64,000 nucleotides of DNA from positions 1 through 64,000 of the forward strand of contig DASRRM010000079.1 in NCBI GenBank assembly GCA_035695715.1. The letters run 5' to 3'. Position 1 is the first letter of the stretch, and each line of letters opens with the position of its first letter. Shown here piece after piece: positions 31,458-40,076 of the stretch. The DNA comes from RYN-428 sp035695715 (GTDB taxonomy: Bacteria > Planctomycetota > Phycisphaerae > Tepidisphaerales > Tepidisphaeraceae). A program made the position numbers and the translations under genes. The notes beneath the pieces are model-generated. The model searched no databases. It worked only from the letters and a program-made list of their open reading frames with translations, and was not told where the DNA came from.

Positions 31458-31505
31458 CCGGGGCGTGGTGCTTGGGTCGGTGACGCCGCGGATATCACGC
31501 TGACC
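31458..31505. repeat. right copy of 48-bp direct repeat (anmK 3' end)
   Basis: Matches 25418-25465 in the same orientation with three substitutions. There is no anmK coding sequence in front of it, so it is a detached copy of the gene tail marking the right border of the island. Confidence 0.85.
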
Positions 31506-31543
31506 TCGCACGGCTGGAGGAGGGATCTAACAACGGACAGTGG

Positions 31544-33913
31544 CTATGTCACGGGTGTCAGGTCGGAATTCAATCGAATCGTTTGCCCGGCGACGAACGA
31601 CACCGACGCGGTTTTGCTCCCGTAACGCACTTTGCACACCCCGGCATGATCGGCCCGTATCGCAGCTGAAACCAGTTTGCCTTCCTTCCATTGCATCGAT
31701 ACGTCAAATCCGCCGCGCCCGCGCAGGCCGGTGACAGAGCCGTCCTTCCAGCCCGGCGATAGCGCGGGCAGCAGGCTGATTTCCCCCGCGTGGCTTTGCA
31801 GCAGCGACTCGGCGACGCCGGCTGTGAAGCCGAACGTGGCATCCGATTGATTGGCGCCGCGGTTGTGCATATTCGGCGCGACGGCGTTGGCCACGAACGC
31901 CGTGATGAACGCGCCGGCCTTGTCGCCGCGTTCGAGCCGCGACCAGACCGAGATGTACCAGACTGAAGGAAATCCTCCGCCGGGCCGGCGCGTTTCCATC
32001 CATTTCTCAATTGCAGCGGCGAGGTCGGGGTTTCCCCGCAATGTGATGGAATTGCCGGGATAAAACGGGAAGTTCGGCGAGCAGTTGTGACCCTGCTTTC
32101 CCGCGTCCCAATCCTCGATCCATTCCTGAAGATGCCCCTGCCGGTTGATCTGATACGGCGGCAGGCGTTTCATCGCCATCTTCAGCTTCGCGCGAAAATC
32201 CTCGTCGACGCCCAGCAATTCGCCGGCGGAAATGCAATGCGTGAATAGCTCACGCATGATGCCGATATCCATTGTCGGAGCGGGGGAAAGAAAGCAAAGC
32301 TTTCCGTTGGTGTCGAGATAGCCGTGCTCGGGCGACATGGAGAATGGCGTGACCAGCCAATGATGCTTCGGCTCTTCGGTGAGAAGCTCTAGCAGGAATT
32401 CCGCCGAGCCTTTCATGACGGGATAATATTCCGCAAGGAAGGCGCGATCGCCGGTGAAGGCATAATGCTCCCAGATATCCTGGCAGAGCCACGCCCCGCC
32501 GACCGGCCACATGCCGAAACGAGCCGCATCAACCGGCGCGGTTCCACGCCACAGGTCGATATTGTGATGCGCCACCCAGCCGCCCAGGCCATATTGCACT
32601 TTGGCGGTTTTTGCGCCGGTTTGCGAAATGTCCTTCAGCATGTCGAACATCGGCTGATGGCATTCGCTGAGATTGCAAACTTCAGTGGGCCAGTAGTTCA
32701 TTTCCGTGTTGATATTGATGGTATATTTGCTGCCCCAGGACGGAGATACCGATTCATCCCAGATTCCCTGCAAGTTGGCCGGCTGGCCCCCGGCCCGGCT
32801 GGCGGAAACCAGCGCATAGCGGCCGAATTGAAAACAAAGCGCCTCCAGATTCGCATCCGGCGCGCCATCGTGCAGGGCTTTGAGGCGTTCATCCGTCGGT
32901 TTTTGATTCTGGGCGGCATCGCCGACGCTCAAATGCACCCGGCCCATTAAATTTGCAAAGTCGGCTGTGTGGCGCTGGAGCAAAGTTGCATAATCTTTCC
33001 CTGAGACTCCTGCCAAGGTCTTTTCACACGCGGCGGCGGGATTGCCGATGATGTCGTGATAATTCACATAGCTTGTGGCAGAAGTGATCACGAGCGTGAC
33101 CGCGTCGGCGCCTTGAATCTGAAGGCTATCATTGGCCGCCTTGCATGTGCCGCCTTCGGTGCGGGCCAGCATTGCCGTCTGAAAATGCAAGCCGGTCCCC
33201 TCGACCGGCGCGATCAGATCATTCTTAACCGGAATCGGCCCTTTCCAGCTTCCATCCATCACCAGCTTTCCAACGCCTTGATCGACGCCGGCCGAAATCT
33301 TGTCGGCATAGGCGCTCTTTAGATTCGCGGCGATGCTGATATGCCCCGGCTTATCGCAACTCAGCCGCAGCACCAGAACGCGATCCGGATAGGAGACAAA
33401 TACTTCGCGGGTGAAAACCGCGTCGCCGCTGCGATATTGGATTTTCGCAACGCCGGTCTCCATGTTCAGCTCGCGCCGATAATCGCTCGCGTTTTCCGTC
33501 CCATCAATCGTCAGCAAAAGATCGCCCAGCGGCTGAAACGCCTGTTGCGCCTTGGGAAGCCCGAAGAAATGATCGTCCGCCATCTTCTCGGCTTCCTGAA
33601 ACTTCCCGGCAAACACCAAATCGCGAATTTTCGGGAAATATTGGATAGCTTGCGGATTATCATAATCGTGCGGGCGGCCAGACCAGAACGTGCCTTCATT
33701 CAGCGCGATCCGCTCGTGCTGAATCCCCCCGAACACCATCGCGCCCATGATGCCATTGCCCATCGGCATCGCCTCCAGCCATTTCCCGGCGGGCTGGCGA
33801 TACCAGAGGATCATGTCGCCGGACAGACGAGCGGCATCGGTGGCGCGCAGCGTGGCGGGTTGGAGAACGAGGAGTAATAAGCCGAGGAGGCGGGGTAATT
33901 TGATCATTTTCAT
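31544..33913 (-). CDS. exported GH95-family alpha-L-fucosidase
   Basis: A 789-residue protein with a signal peptide (LPRLLGLLLLVLQPATLRA). It has the full GH95 layout: an N-terminal beta domain starting MILWYRQPAGKWLEAMPMGNG, then an (alpha/alpha) barrel with TININTEMNYWPTE (conserved asparagines near residue 400), TPFSMSPEHGY (probable catalytic Glu near 528), HLQEWIEDWD and NQSDATFGFTAGVAE (probable Asp near 690). It should release fucose from glycans by inversion. The C-terminal beta domain is complete. ATG 33913 or 33907. It stands just outside the island. Confidence 0.92.
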   Translation of the reverse strand: MKMIKLPRLLGLLLLVLQPATLRATDAARLSGDMILWYRQPAGKWLEAMPMGNGIMGAMVFGGIQHERIALNEGTFWSGRPHDYDNPQAIQYFPKIRDLVFAGKFQEAEKMADDHFFGLPKAQQAFQPLGDLLLTIDGTENASDYRRELNMETGVAKIQYRSGDAVFTREVFVSYPDRVLVLRLSCDKPGHISIAANLKSAYADKISAGVDQGVGKLVMDGSWKGPIPVKNDLIAPVEGTGLHFQTAMLARTEGGTCKAANDSLQIQGADAVTLVITSATSYVNYHDIIGNPAAACEKTLAGVSGKDYATLLQRHTADFANLMGRVHLSVGDAAQNQKPTDERLKALHDGAPDANLEALCFQFGRYALVSASRAGGQPANLQGIWDESVSPSWGSKYTININTEMNYWPTEVCNLSECHQPMFDMLKDISQTGAKTAKVQYGLGGWVAHHNIDLWRGTAPVDAARFGMWPVGGAWLCQDIWEHYAFTGDRAFLAEYYPVMKGSAEFLLELLTEEPKHHWLVTPFSMSPEHGYLDTNGKLCFLSPAPTMDIGIMRELFTHCISAGELLGVDEDFRAKLKMAMKRLPPYQINRQGHLQEWIEDWDAGKQGHNCSPNFPFYPGNSITLRGNPDLAAAIEKWMETRRPGGGFPSVWYISVWSRLERGDKAGAFITAFVANAVAPNMHNRGANQSDATFGFTAGVAESLLQSHAGEISLLPALSPGWKDGSVTGLRGRGGFDVSMQWKEGKLVSAAIRADHAGVCKVRYGSKTASVSFVAGQTIRLNSDLTPVT

Positions 33914-34108
33914 CTTTCCACGATTAGCCCGAAACGCGATTTGTCAGCCATCGCGCCAGGAACGCCAGATCAGAACAAATTCGTCTTTGGCATCGACCAC
34001 GGGCTCCCACATAAAAACGAGAATCGCGATATAATACCGAAGTTGTCGGAAGAAACTGCACTCAGAATTCGAGCGAGCATCCACGGGCCTTTTCCCATCG
34101 AGGTCGTC

Positions 34109-35053
34109 ATGACACGTTTTACGCGCTTTATTCTCGCATGTTTCGTCGTGGGCCTCGGCGGCTGTGCTCTCGGATGTACACATAATAATTCACATTCAAA
34201 TTCCGCGACGGATTCGAAGCCATCTTCCGGTGGTTCGCCTTGCAGCGGCAAAGGGATGGAAACATACTCCGGCAGAAATTTGCGGAGCCTCGATGCACCA
34301 GCGATGGCCCAATTCCGCCATTGTCTCCAACTGATGACCGGCGACGCGCCGACGCCGGCCCAGGAAAGACCGCTCGAGCCATGGGCCGTCGAAAAGTTCT
34401 CCGATTCGTGGATCGTTCTGCTGGCGTATCCCGGTTATGACATTCCTGACGTTTCTTTCATCGAGGTGCAATTATTCGACAAGAACTGGAAAAGGATATT
34501 CAAACAGCAATTCCCCACCGGCTATCGCTTTTTTCTGACCGATCTCCGCGCCGTTCGCAACAATGTCATGAATCAGGAACTCGTGGTTGCGACCGTCAAT
34601 TCCGCCGGCCCGTTCATCGTTATTGGCAATGAAAAACATCCGGCGTTCGAGAAGGGCGACTCGCAACGCGAATATTTCGCCCTCATCGGCGAGGAATTCG
34701 CGCTGGTTCGGCTGGAAGACGATCAAGGCCGTCTCGCCGCGAACAACTATACGTGGAGGATACCGATGAAAGGGCCGCCCGTTCCCAAGCGCACGCGGGC
34801 GGAATGGATTGCAACGCTGAATTCGGGAAACCCCGCCGAAGAACTCGCAACACTGGCCTGGCTTTCGGGGTCGCATCTCAAAAGCACTGATCCGCGCCCC
34901 GAGAATGTCAACGAGGAGAGCGTCGACGACTCACGAATCTTCGAGGAAGTACGTGATGACCCGGCAACGCCGATCGCACTTGAAAAACTGGCGGATTCGA
35001 AAAACGCGTGGATAAAGGAATATGTGCGATTGATGAAGTCGGCTGAGAAATAG
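34109..35053 (+). CDS. putative lipoprotein
   Basis: A 314-residue protein. ATG 34109 is chosen because it starts directly before the lipoprotein signal (FILACFVVGLGGC). The mature protein begins with a Ser/Asn-rich linker. It contains FSDSWIVLLAYPGYDIPDVSFIEVQLFDKNWKRIFKQQFPTGYRFFL, a beta-rich region, and a helical C-terminal part with a HEAT-like stretch (NPAEELATLAWLSGSHL). Family not recognised. It is divergent from the fucosidase gene. Confidence 0.6.
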   Translation: MTRFTRFILACFVVGLGGCALGCTHNNSHSNSATDSKPSSGGSPCSGKGMETYSGRNLRSLDAPAMAQFRHCLQLMTGDAPTPAQERPLEPWAVEKFSDSWIVLLAYPGYDIPDVSFIEVQLFDKNWKRIFKQQFPTGYRFFLTDLRAVRNNVMNQELVVATVNSAGPFIVIGNEKHPAFEKGDSQREYFALIGEEFALVRLEDDQGRLAANNYTWRIPMKGPPVPKRTRAEWIATLNSGNPAEELATLAWLSGSHLKSTDPRPENVNEESVDDSRIFEEVRDDPATPIALEKLADSKNAWIKEYVRLMKSAEK

Positions 35054-35140
35054 TCTCGCCTCTTTGAATTTCGTGGCGATCCGCTACTTTGTATTTTCGA
35101 TTTTGGTTTTTCATTCACCATTTCATTGAAGGAGATTCGC

Positions 35141-35536
35141 ATGGTCACGCTGGACGAAGCTCGAAAAATAATTGCTGCCGCTGAGAAGGAAGCTCACAAT
35201 CAAGGCCAGCCGATGAATATCGCCGTGGTGGATGAAGGGGGAAACCTGGTGGCGTTTGCGCGGATGGACAAGGCGTGGCTGGGCAGCATTGACATCTCGA
35301 TGAAGAAAGCCTGGACCAGCCGCGCGTTTGATATCGATACCAAGACCCTCAGCACGGTGACCCAGCCGGGGCAGGATTTTTACGGCCTGCATGTCTCCAA
35401 CAACGGCAAGGTGATGATCTTCGCCGGCGGCGTGCCGCTGAAACGCGGCGGAGCCGTCGCCGGGGCGATCGGCGTCAGCGGCGGGTCGGGCAAGCAGGAC
35501 CACGCCGTCGCCGAGGCGGGGGCGAAGGCGTTTTAG
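35141..35536 (+). CDS. GlcG/HbpS-family (DUF336) protein
   Basis: A 131-residue protein. ATG 35141 is preceded by GAAGGAG. It covers the whole GlcG/HbpS fold: TLDEARKIIAAAEKEA, MNIAVVDEGGNLVAFARMDKAW, SIDISMKKAWTSRAF and AGAIGVSGGSGKQDHAVAEAG. Members bind haem or cobalamin-like ligands, or occur beside glycolate and diol genes. No such neighbours are seen here, so the ligand is open. There is no signal peptide. Confidence 0.87.
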   Translation: MVTLDEARKIIAAAEKEAHNQGQPMNIAVVDEGGNLVAFARMDKAWLGSIDISMKKAWTSRAFDIDTKTLSTVTQPGQDFYGLHVSNNGKVMIFAGGVPLKRGGAVAGAIGVSGGSGKQDHAVAEAGAKAF

Positions 35537-35596
35537 CCTTGGAACCAGGGTTTACCGCAGAGATGCAGAGCACCAATCCATAATTCAAAGACGAAT

Positions 35597-35677
35597 GAGC
35601 CGCGCACGGAGGGTACTCCCGGAGTAAGCGGTTTCGCCACACCCGCTTACTTCGGGAGTACCCTCCGTGCGCCGCTC
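35597..35677. repeat. 81-bp palindromic repeat, family A, second copy
   Basis: Same length as, and nearly the same sequence as, 9961-10041: the left arm starts GAGCCGCGCACGGAGGGTAC and the right arm ends GCGCCGCTC. The loop differs. It lies between convergent genes (the GlcG-like protein and copD), where it could terminate from both sides. Confidence 0.85.
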
Positions 35678-35710
35678 GTTACTCCCCTCGCGTCGCATCA
35701 AACGATGAAA

Positions 35711-36700
35711 TTAGTGCGCCGCCACGCATGCGCAGTCGCAGGCCGGCATCAGCGTGCCGAGAAGGCCGGCGGCCAGCAGAACACCTGTGCCGAGGATGAT
35801 CTCCAGCCAGACATTTTTTCGCAGGCGTTTAAAGGCGGCCTGACGGGTGGATTCGGAGCTGGATCGGTAATCCGGGGAGAGCCGCGGGGAAAGGTAGAGC
35901 AAGTTTATCGCGCCGAGAATGACCATCAATGCGAAGAGGGAAACTTTCACCGTCAGCGTTCGCCCGTAGGCGGTATTGACGAGGTTGGACAATCTGCCGA
36001 CCAGCGGCCACGCATTGACGATGCCCGACGCTGCCAGCAACAAGACGCAGGCGCAGCTCATGACGGAAAAACGCCGAACGAGCGGCACGAGGGCGGTCCA
36101 GTTGGAAAGTACCGGCGATTTATGGAATCGCCATAAAAGAAGGCCCAGCGGTAGCAGTCCGATCGGCCAGGCGCTGCCGACCAGCAGATGCGTCATGTCG
36201 GCCGCCTGATGCAGGCGGGTGCCTTCCCCGCCATGCCCGGCGCGGGCGATGCTGGCCGACAGAACGGCCCCGGCCAGCACCGCCGCCCAGGAATAGAGGC
36301 CCTGGAAAAATGTCCCGCGCTTCATTGCGATGGCGGCCACCGCAGCGATGCATGTGGCAAGCCACGCCATCGCGCGGAATTGCCAGAGCAGGCCAAACTG
36401 CGACTGCTGCAGCACCAATTTCAGCACGTCGGGATGAATCGCCTGCGCGAATGGCACATCGTTCATGTCCATCGCAACCAGAATGAGCCATCCCACTCCC
36501 GAAAGCAGCGCTGCCGGCAGCGCCAAAAGCACCAGCGCGCGGGCGATCGGCGTCCACATGGACGCGACGATCTTGCGCCCGCCTTCGTCCCGGCCCACGA
36601 TGCACCGGTCAAAAATAAACACACCCGCCAGCAGCAAACACGCCCCGAAATGCACGGCGCGCGTTATCGCTAGAAGCGCGGTATCAGTGATGGGATTCAT
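35711..36700 (-). CDS. copD: CopD-family copper resistance membrane protein
   Basis: A 329-residue inner-membrane protein with about eight transmembrane segments. ATG 36700 overlaps the copC stop by one base (TGATG). It includes RAVHFGACLLLAGVFIFDRC, a periplasmic histidine region (RAGHGGEGTRLHQAADMTHLL) and VNTAYGRTLTVKVSLFALMVILGAINL, typical of the CopD/YcnJ domain. It ends in Cys residues (ACDCACVAAH), unusual and possibly metal-binding. CopD takes copper from CopC across the membrane. Confidence 0.88.
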   Translation of the reverse strand: MNPITDTALLAITRAVHFGACLLLAGVFIFDRCIVGRDEGGRKIVASMWTPIARALVLLALPAALLSGVGWLILVAMDMNDVPFAQAIHPDVLKLVLQQSQFGLLWQFRAMAWLATCIAAVAAIAMKRGTFFQGLYSWAAVLAGAVLSASIARAGHGGEGTRLHQAADMTHLLVGSAWPIGLLPLGLLLWRFHKSPVLSNWTALVPLVRRFSVMSCACVLLLAASGIVNAWPLVGRLSNLVNTAYGRTLTVKVSLFALMVILGAINLLYLSPRLSPDYRSSSESTRQAAFKRLRKNVWLEIILGTGVLLAAGLLGTLMPACDCACVAAH

Positions 36701-37071
36701 CAGGTTTTCACCACGAATTTGAAGTCGCCGTGCGTGCGGTGCGTGTCCACTGAAACGACCTTCCATTCCACCTTGTATGTGCCCGGCGGCACCGTCTCCA
36801 GCGAGACGATCAGCAGGTGTGCATCGCTCTTGTCGACGTGGGTGTTCTTCTTATCCACCTCGTTGCCGTTGGCGGAAAAAACCTGAATGCTGCTGAACGC
36901 CGGCTCGACTGCCTGGGTGAACCAGATTTTCACTTCCGTCGGCGCGGGCGACACTTCCGAGCCGACCTTTGGCAAGGCATGGTCGAGAAACGCATGGGCA
37001 TCGGCGGCGGCATTCGCCAGGAGCAGGAATCCGATCATGATCGAAATGATTTTGTAAGCGCGGGAATTCAT
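36700..37071 (-). CDS. copC: CopC-type periplasmic copper-binding protein
   Basis: A 123-residue protein with a signal peptide ending ADAHA, which after cleavage exposes the N-terminal histidine used for copper binding in this family. The mature part HAFLDHALPKVGSEVSPAP and the C-terminal SVDTHRTHGDFKFVV with its Asp-x-His pair match the CopC beta-barrel. It overlaps the outer-membrane protein gene by four bases (ATGA) and copD by one, so all three are translationally coupled. Confidence 0.9.
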   Translation of the reverse strand: MNSRAYKIISIMIGFLLLANAAADAHAFLDHALPKVGSEVSPAPTEVKIWFTQAVEPAFSSIQVFSANGNEVDKKNTHVDKSDAHLLIVSLETVPPGTYKVEWKVVSVDTHRTHGDFKFVVKT

Positions 37072-37970
37072 TGTTGTCCTCCGAAAAGGGGATGGCCGAA
37101 GGTGTGCGGGAAGAGGTCGTCGATGAAAATCCAAAGTTGCATGTTCACGCCGACGTGGGTGCCGGAGTCGTGGTTGACGGGGATGTTGGCTTCGACGCCG
37201 AGCTCGTAATAGTTGGTGACCCAAAGCACCCCGGGGTTGATGGTGCCGGTGGTCAATCCGCCCACGCCGCAGTTTTCCGTGGTGGCCATGGAGAATTCCA
37301 CGAGCGGGATCATGTCCTTGAATGGCGCGGGAAGGCCGATGTCCTTCACATGCTGCTGCAGATACGGCAGGCTGTACTCAACGGCAAACCCCCAATCGAA
37401 CTCGTTGGCGGCGGCGGAACTGCTGGGGAAACTCTGCGCAAATTGGCCAGTCACCGCAAACGGTTTGAGCGCGCCCATATCGTCCGGCAAGTCGCCGAAC
37501 CCCTTGCCGAAATACACAGTCGGGGAAAAGGTCGTGAACGGGTCGGCAAAGTTGCTGCTCCCGACGCCGCCCAGATCGACTTCAACCCCAACGGACACGA
37601 TCGCCTCATGCTCCTCGCTTTGCCAAAGCTGATACTTGGCGGTGAGCGTGAGATTGTCCCAGCCCTTCATGGAATGCGCGTGGAAGGGTTTCACGATGGA
37701 ATAGTCATCGGATACGCCGATGGCAAAGCCCGGGAGGATTTCCTTGTCGAACTCAAAACCGGCGTCCAGTTCGTTGCTGGATGGATCGCCGCCGTTCTTG
37801 ACGTAGGTCAGTTCCGGCAGTGCCAATTCATCGACGGCGAACGGGTCGTCGGTGGCAAGGGTTGGTGGGAAGAAACGATCGCCGAGAATGCCGTGGGCCT
37901 GGGCCTTTGGCGCGCCGAAGGCAGCGCCGACGAGCGCGCACGTATAGAGAAACTGGTTTTTGATTCGCAT
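37068..37970 (-). CDS. putative outer-membrane protein of copper operon
   Basis: A 300-residue protein with a signal peptide (FLYTCALVGAAFGAPKAQAHG). The mature sequence has alternating hydrophobic strands typical of a beta-barrel (LTLTAKYQLW, IVSVGVEVDLGG, PTVYFGKGFG, WGFAVEYSLPY) and ends in a short aromatic strand. It is probably an outer-membrane channel or sensor of the phenol-MetA type. Its stop overlaps copC, and homologues with such N-termini (HGILGDRFFPPT) could handle metal or metal complexes; this is inferred from context. Confidence 0.7.
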   Translation of the reverse strand: MRIKNQFLYTCALVGAAFGAPKAQAHGILGDRFFPPTLATDDPFAVDELALPELTYVKNGGDPSSNELDAGFEFDKEILPGFAIGVSDDYSIVKPFHAHSMKGWDNLTLTAKYQLWQSEEHEAIVSVGVEVDLGGVGSSNFADPFTTFSPTVYFGKGFGDLPDDMGALKPFAVTGQFAQSFPSSSAAANEFDWGFAVEYSLPYLQQHVKDIGLPAPFKDMIPLVEFSMATTENCGVGGLTTGTINPGVLWVTNYYELGVEANIPVNHDSGTHVGVNMQLWIFIDDLFPHTFGHPLFGGQQ

Positions 37971-38119
37971 GACTCACCATGGAAGTAGACGCACCAAGGC
38001 AGACGCGCATGGCGCATCAGGGTGCTGAAAGGAGAGAAATCCGCGAAAGATGGCGGAACATCAGGAGGCGGCGAGGCGCGCGGCGGAACCCGCCGCCAAC
38101 TCCAGCGCAGCCAATGAAT

Positions 38120-38533
38120 TCATGCAACGACGGCCGGTGGTGCGCGCTCCTGGCAGGTGGGTGAGAACGGTGAGGAATGGCTGATGACCGCGGGCGGGTC
38201 TTCCACAGCCCCGAACAATTCCAGCTTTGGATGCGAAAGGTCGACGGCCACCGCGGGGGATAATCGCGCCGAGAAAAAGCAGATGGCGCAATGCCGCGCC
38301 GGGTCGGTCGGAGTGCGGTCGGGAACCTTCGGGCATTTCGCGCAGCGGTCGTGCGCCGGCGCGGGGGCGCCGGTCTGACATTCACAGCATTCACTTCCGG
38401 GCAGACTGACGATGCCCCGGCGATGGCCCGGCACAACAATATTCAGCCAGAGGAATTGAAACGCCAAAAACGCCACGCGAAACCGGCGTGACCGGAGCAA
38501 GGTGAGAATGGTTGCCGAAACGATGGCGGACAT
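38120..38533 (-). CDS. cysteine-rich membrane-anchored protein
   Basis: A 137-residue protein with one N-terminal transmembrane stretch (FRVAFLAFQFLWLNIVV) followed by GHRRG and a cysteine cluster: CCECQTG, CAKCPK and CAICFF. At least seven cysteines in about 45 residues suggest metal binding, copper being likely from the downstream genes. A gap of 149 bp separates it from the outer-membrane protein gene on the same strand. DUF2946-like proteins have a similar layout, but I am not certain of membership. Confidence 0.55.
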   Translation of the reverse strand: MSAIVSATILTLLRSRRFRVAFLAFQFLWLNIVVPGHRRGIVSLPGSECCECQTGAPAPAHDRCAKCPKVPDRTPTDPARHCAICFFSARLSPAVAVDLSHPKLELFGAVEDPPAVISHSSPFSPTCQERAPPAVVA

Positions 38534-38603
38534 AGGGCGCTAGATGATACCAACGTCGTATCGGCAATGTTTAACACGACCGATTTGCAACCGCAAGAAT
38601 TCG

Positions 38604-40043
38604 TCAGGGCCGGAAGTATCCATCGCTCAGCGTCTTCAAGAACGCGACGATGTCCCCCTCCTCTTCCTTGCTCAATTGCAGATTGCCAACCTGCCCGGCT
38701 GCACTGTTTGGCGCGCCGCTGGGGTTTTGCATGGTGTCCGGCGAAGCATATTCCGGCACCGGCCAAAGCGGCTTGCCTTGAAGATTCGCGTAGGGGTTGT
38801 CCTGGGTGAAGTCGATCACCTCGCCAGGGACAGTCGTCAGGTTTCGCGTGTTGTAGAAATGGACGACCTCCTTCAGGCTTTTGAAGACGCCGTTATGGCC
38901 GTAGCACTTGATGAAGTCGGGGCTGGGGCGTTTGTCGACGTTGCGGAGGGTTGGGGTTTTGAAGGTGCCGTTGATCTGGAGAAAATCGCCCTGGCCGTTA
39001 TTTCCCGGCCCGACGTTCCCGGCGGGAAGTCCGCCCATCTGCGGGTAGAGCGATCCGCCGAGTCCGAAGTCGATATAGTCCTCGCCCAGGGCGTTATATC
39101 CCAGCGGGTTGCTGCCGGAATCAATTTCCTTGTAGAAGGGATTGTTGGGGTTTCTCGGGATGCCGATGTTGGCGAAGCAGGAGTTGGTCCAGAGGTCAGG
39201 GCCGGTGGACGGATCGGAAGGGATGCCATGGCACAGGACGCACTGCGCGGATTTATGCGGCGGGCCGCCTGGCCGGCCGGTTGTCGAGCCGGTCACCAGC
39301 ATCAATCCGTTCATTTCGTGGGCGTTGAGCTTTGCCTTGCCGGCGATGAAAGCATCGTATTTTGACGAGAAGGGCGACACCTCGTCTGTGGTTTCGAAGT
39401 TGGCGATTTCCTGGCTAATATCCTGGAACACTTCCGATGTGGGATGATTGAAAATATCGCTCCCATATTTCTGCATGAACAATTTGGCGTTGGGACCTTT
39501 TTCCAGTGCGGCAACGACCATTCCCGGATCGAAAACCTCATTGGAAAAGTCGTTTTCCTCGTTGGGGTTTTGGAAGGGGAACGTGGCCTGGTTGGCTAGA
39601 TCGGTTGCCCGGCCATCCCAGAACAATCCGCCGACAAACGCACTGAGCGACTCCACATATTGCGGCGGTCCCTGCGGCAGGTAGGCGGCATAGGCGATAC
39701 TCGGCGGGCGGCGATTACCGAACCGGCCATGCACGACGCCCGGCACCGGGCCGGCGTGCAGATTTACGTTGGATTTGGGGAAGGCAAACCCCGCCGCCTC
39801 GGCATGGCAGGTGGCGCACGACATGCCCTTGGGATTGGACAGCGTGCTATCGAAGAACAGCAGTTTGCCGAGGTTTGGCTGCTTTGCTTTGGGTGCCGTC
39901 TCGCGAGATTCTTCTGCCCGCGCGGGGTGCGGCGTTGCCGACAGATTCAGAGCGGCGAGACTCACGACGGCGACAACGATCATCCACGCGATCCGGGTTC
40001 GCGCGTTTCGCTGGAGCATTTCAGGAAACGTTTCATCTGGCAT
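38604..40043 (-). CDS. di-heme cytochrome c peroxidase/MauG-type protein
   Basis: A 479-residue exported protein. ATG 40043 has GGAGA at good distance; the preceding in-frame TTG is less likely. A signal segment (IAWMIVVAVVSLAALNLSA) leads to the mature protein. Two CxxCH haem sites are present, CATCH in SNPKGMSCATCH and CVLCH in KSAQCVLCH, with LGKLLFFDSTLS and the late GTFKTPTLRNVD motif of the family. It would reduce peroxide or oxidise a substrate in the periplasm. Its position next to the Cys-rich/copper genes is notable. Confidence 0.9.
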   Translation of the reverse strand: MPDETFPEMLQRNARTRIAWMIVVAVVSLAALNLSATPHPARAEESRETAPKAKQPNLGKLLFFDSTLSNPKGMSCATCHAEAAGFAFPKSNVNLHAGPVPGVVHGRFGNRRPPSIAYAAYLPQGPPQYVESLSAFVGGLFWDGRATDLANQATFPFQNPNEENDFSNEVFDPGMVVAALEKGPNAKLFMQKYGSDIFNHPTSEVFQDISQEIANFETTDEVSPFSSKYDAFIAGKAKLNAHEMNGLMLVTGSTTGRPGGPPHKSAQCVLCHGIPSDPSTGPDLWTNSCFANIGIPRNPNNPFYKEIDSGSNPLGYNALGEDYIDFGLGGSLYPQMGGLPAGNVGPGNNGQGDFLQINGTFKTPTLRNVDKRPSPDFIKCYGHNGVFKSLKEVVHFYNTRNLTTVPGEVIDFTQDNPYANLQGKPLWPVPEYASPDTMQNPSGAPNSAAGQVGNLQLSKEEEGDIVAFLKTLSDGYFRP

Positions 40044-40076
40044 CAAGGCATCTCCGGGATTTGATTCGAAGCGCGA

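Noticed and set aside
31204..31503. 99-codon frame ending in the same residues as AnmK
   Set aside because: Its last residues match AnmK only because it reads the duplicated 48-bp tail; the rest is not AnmK-like and has no start signal.
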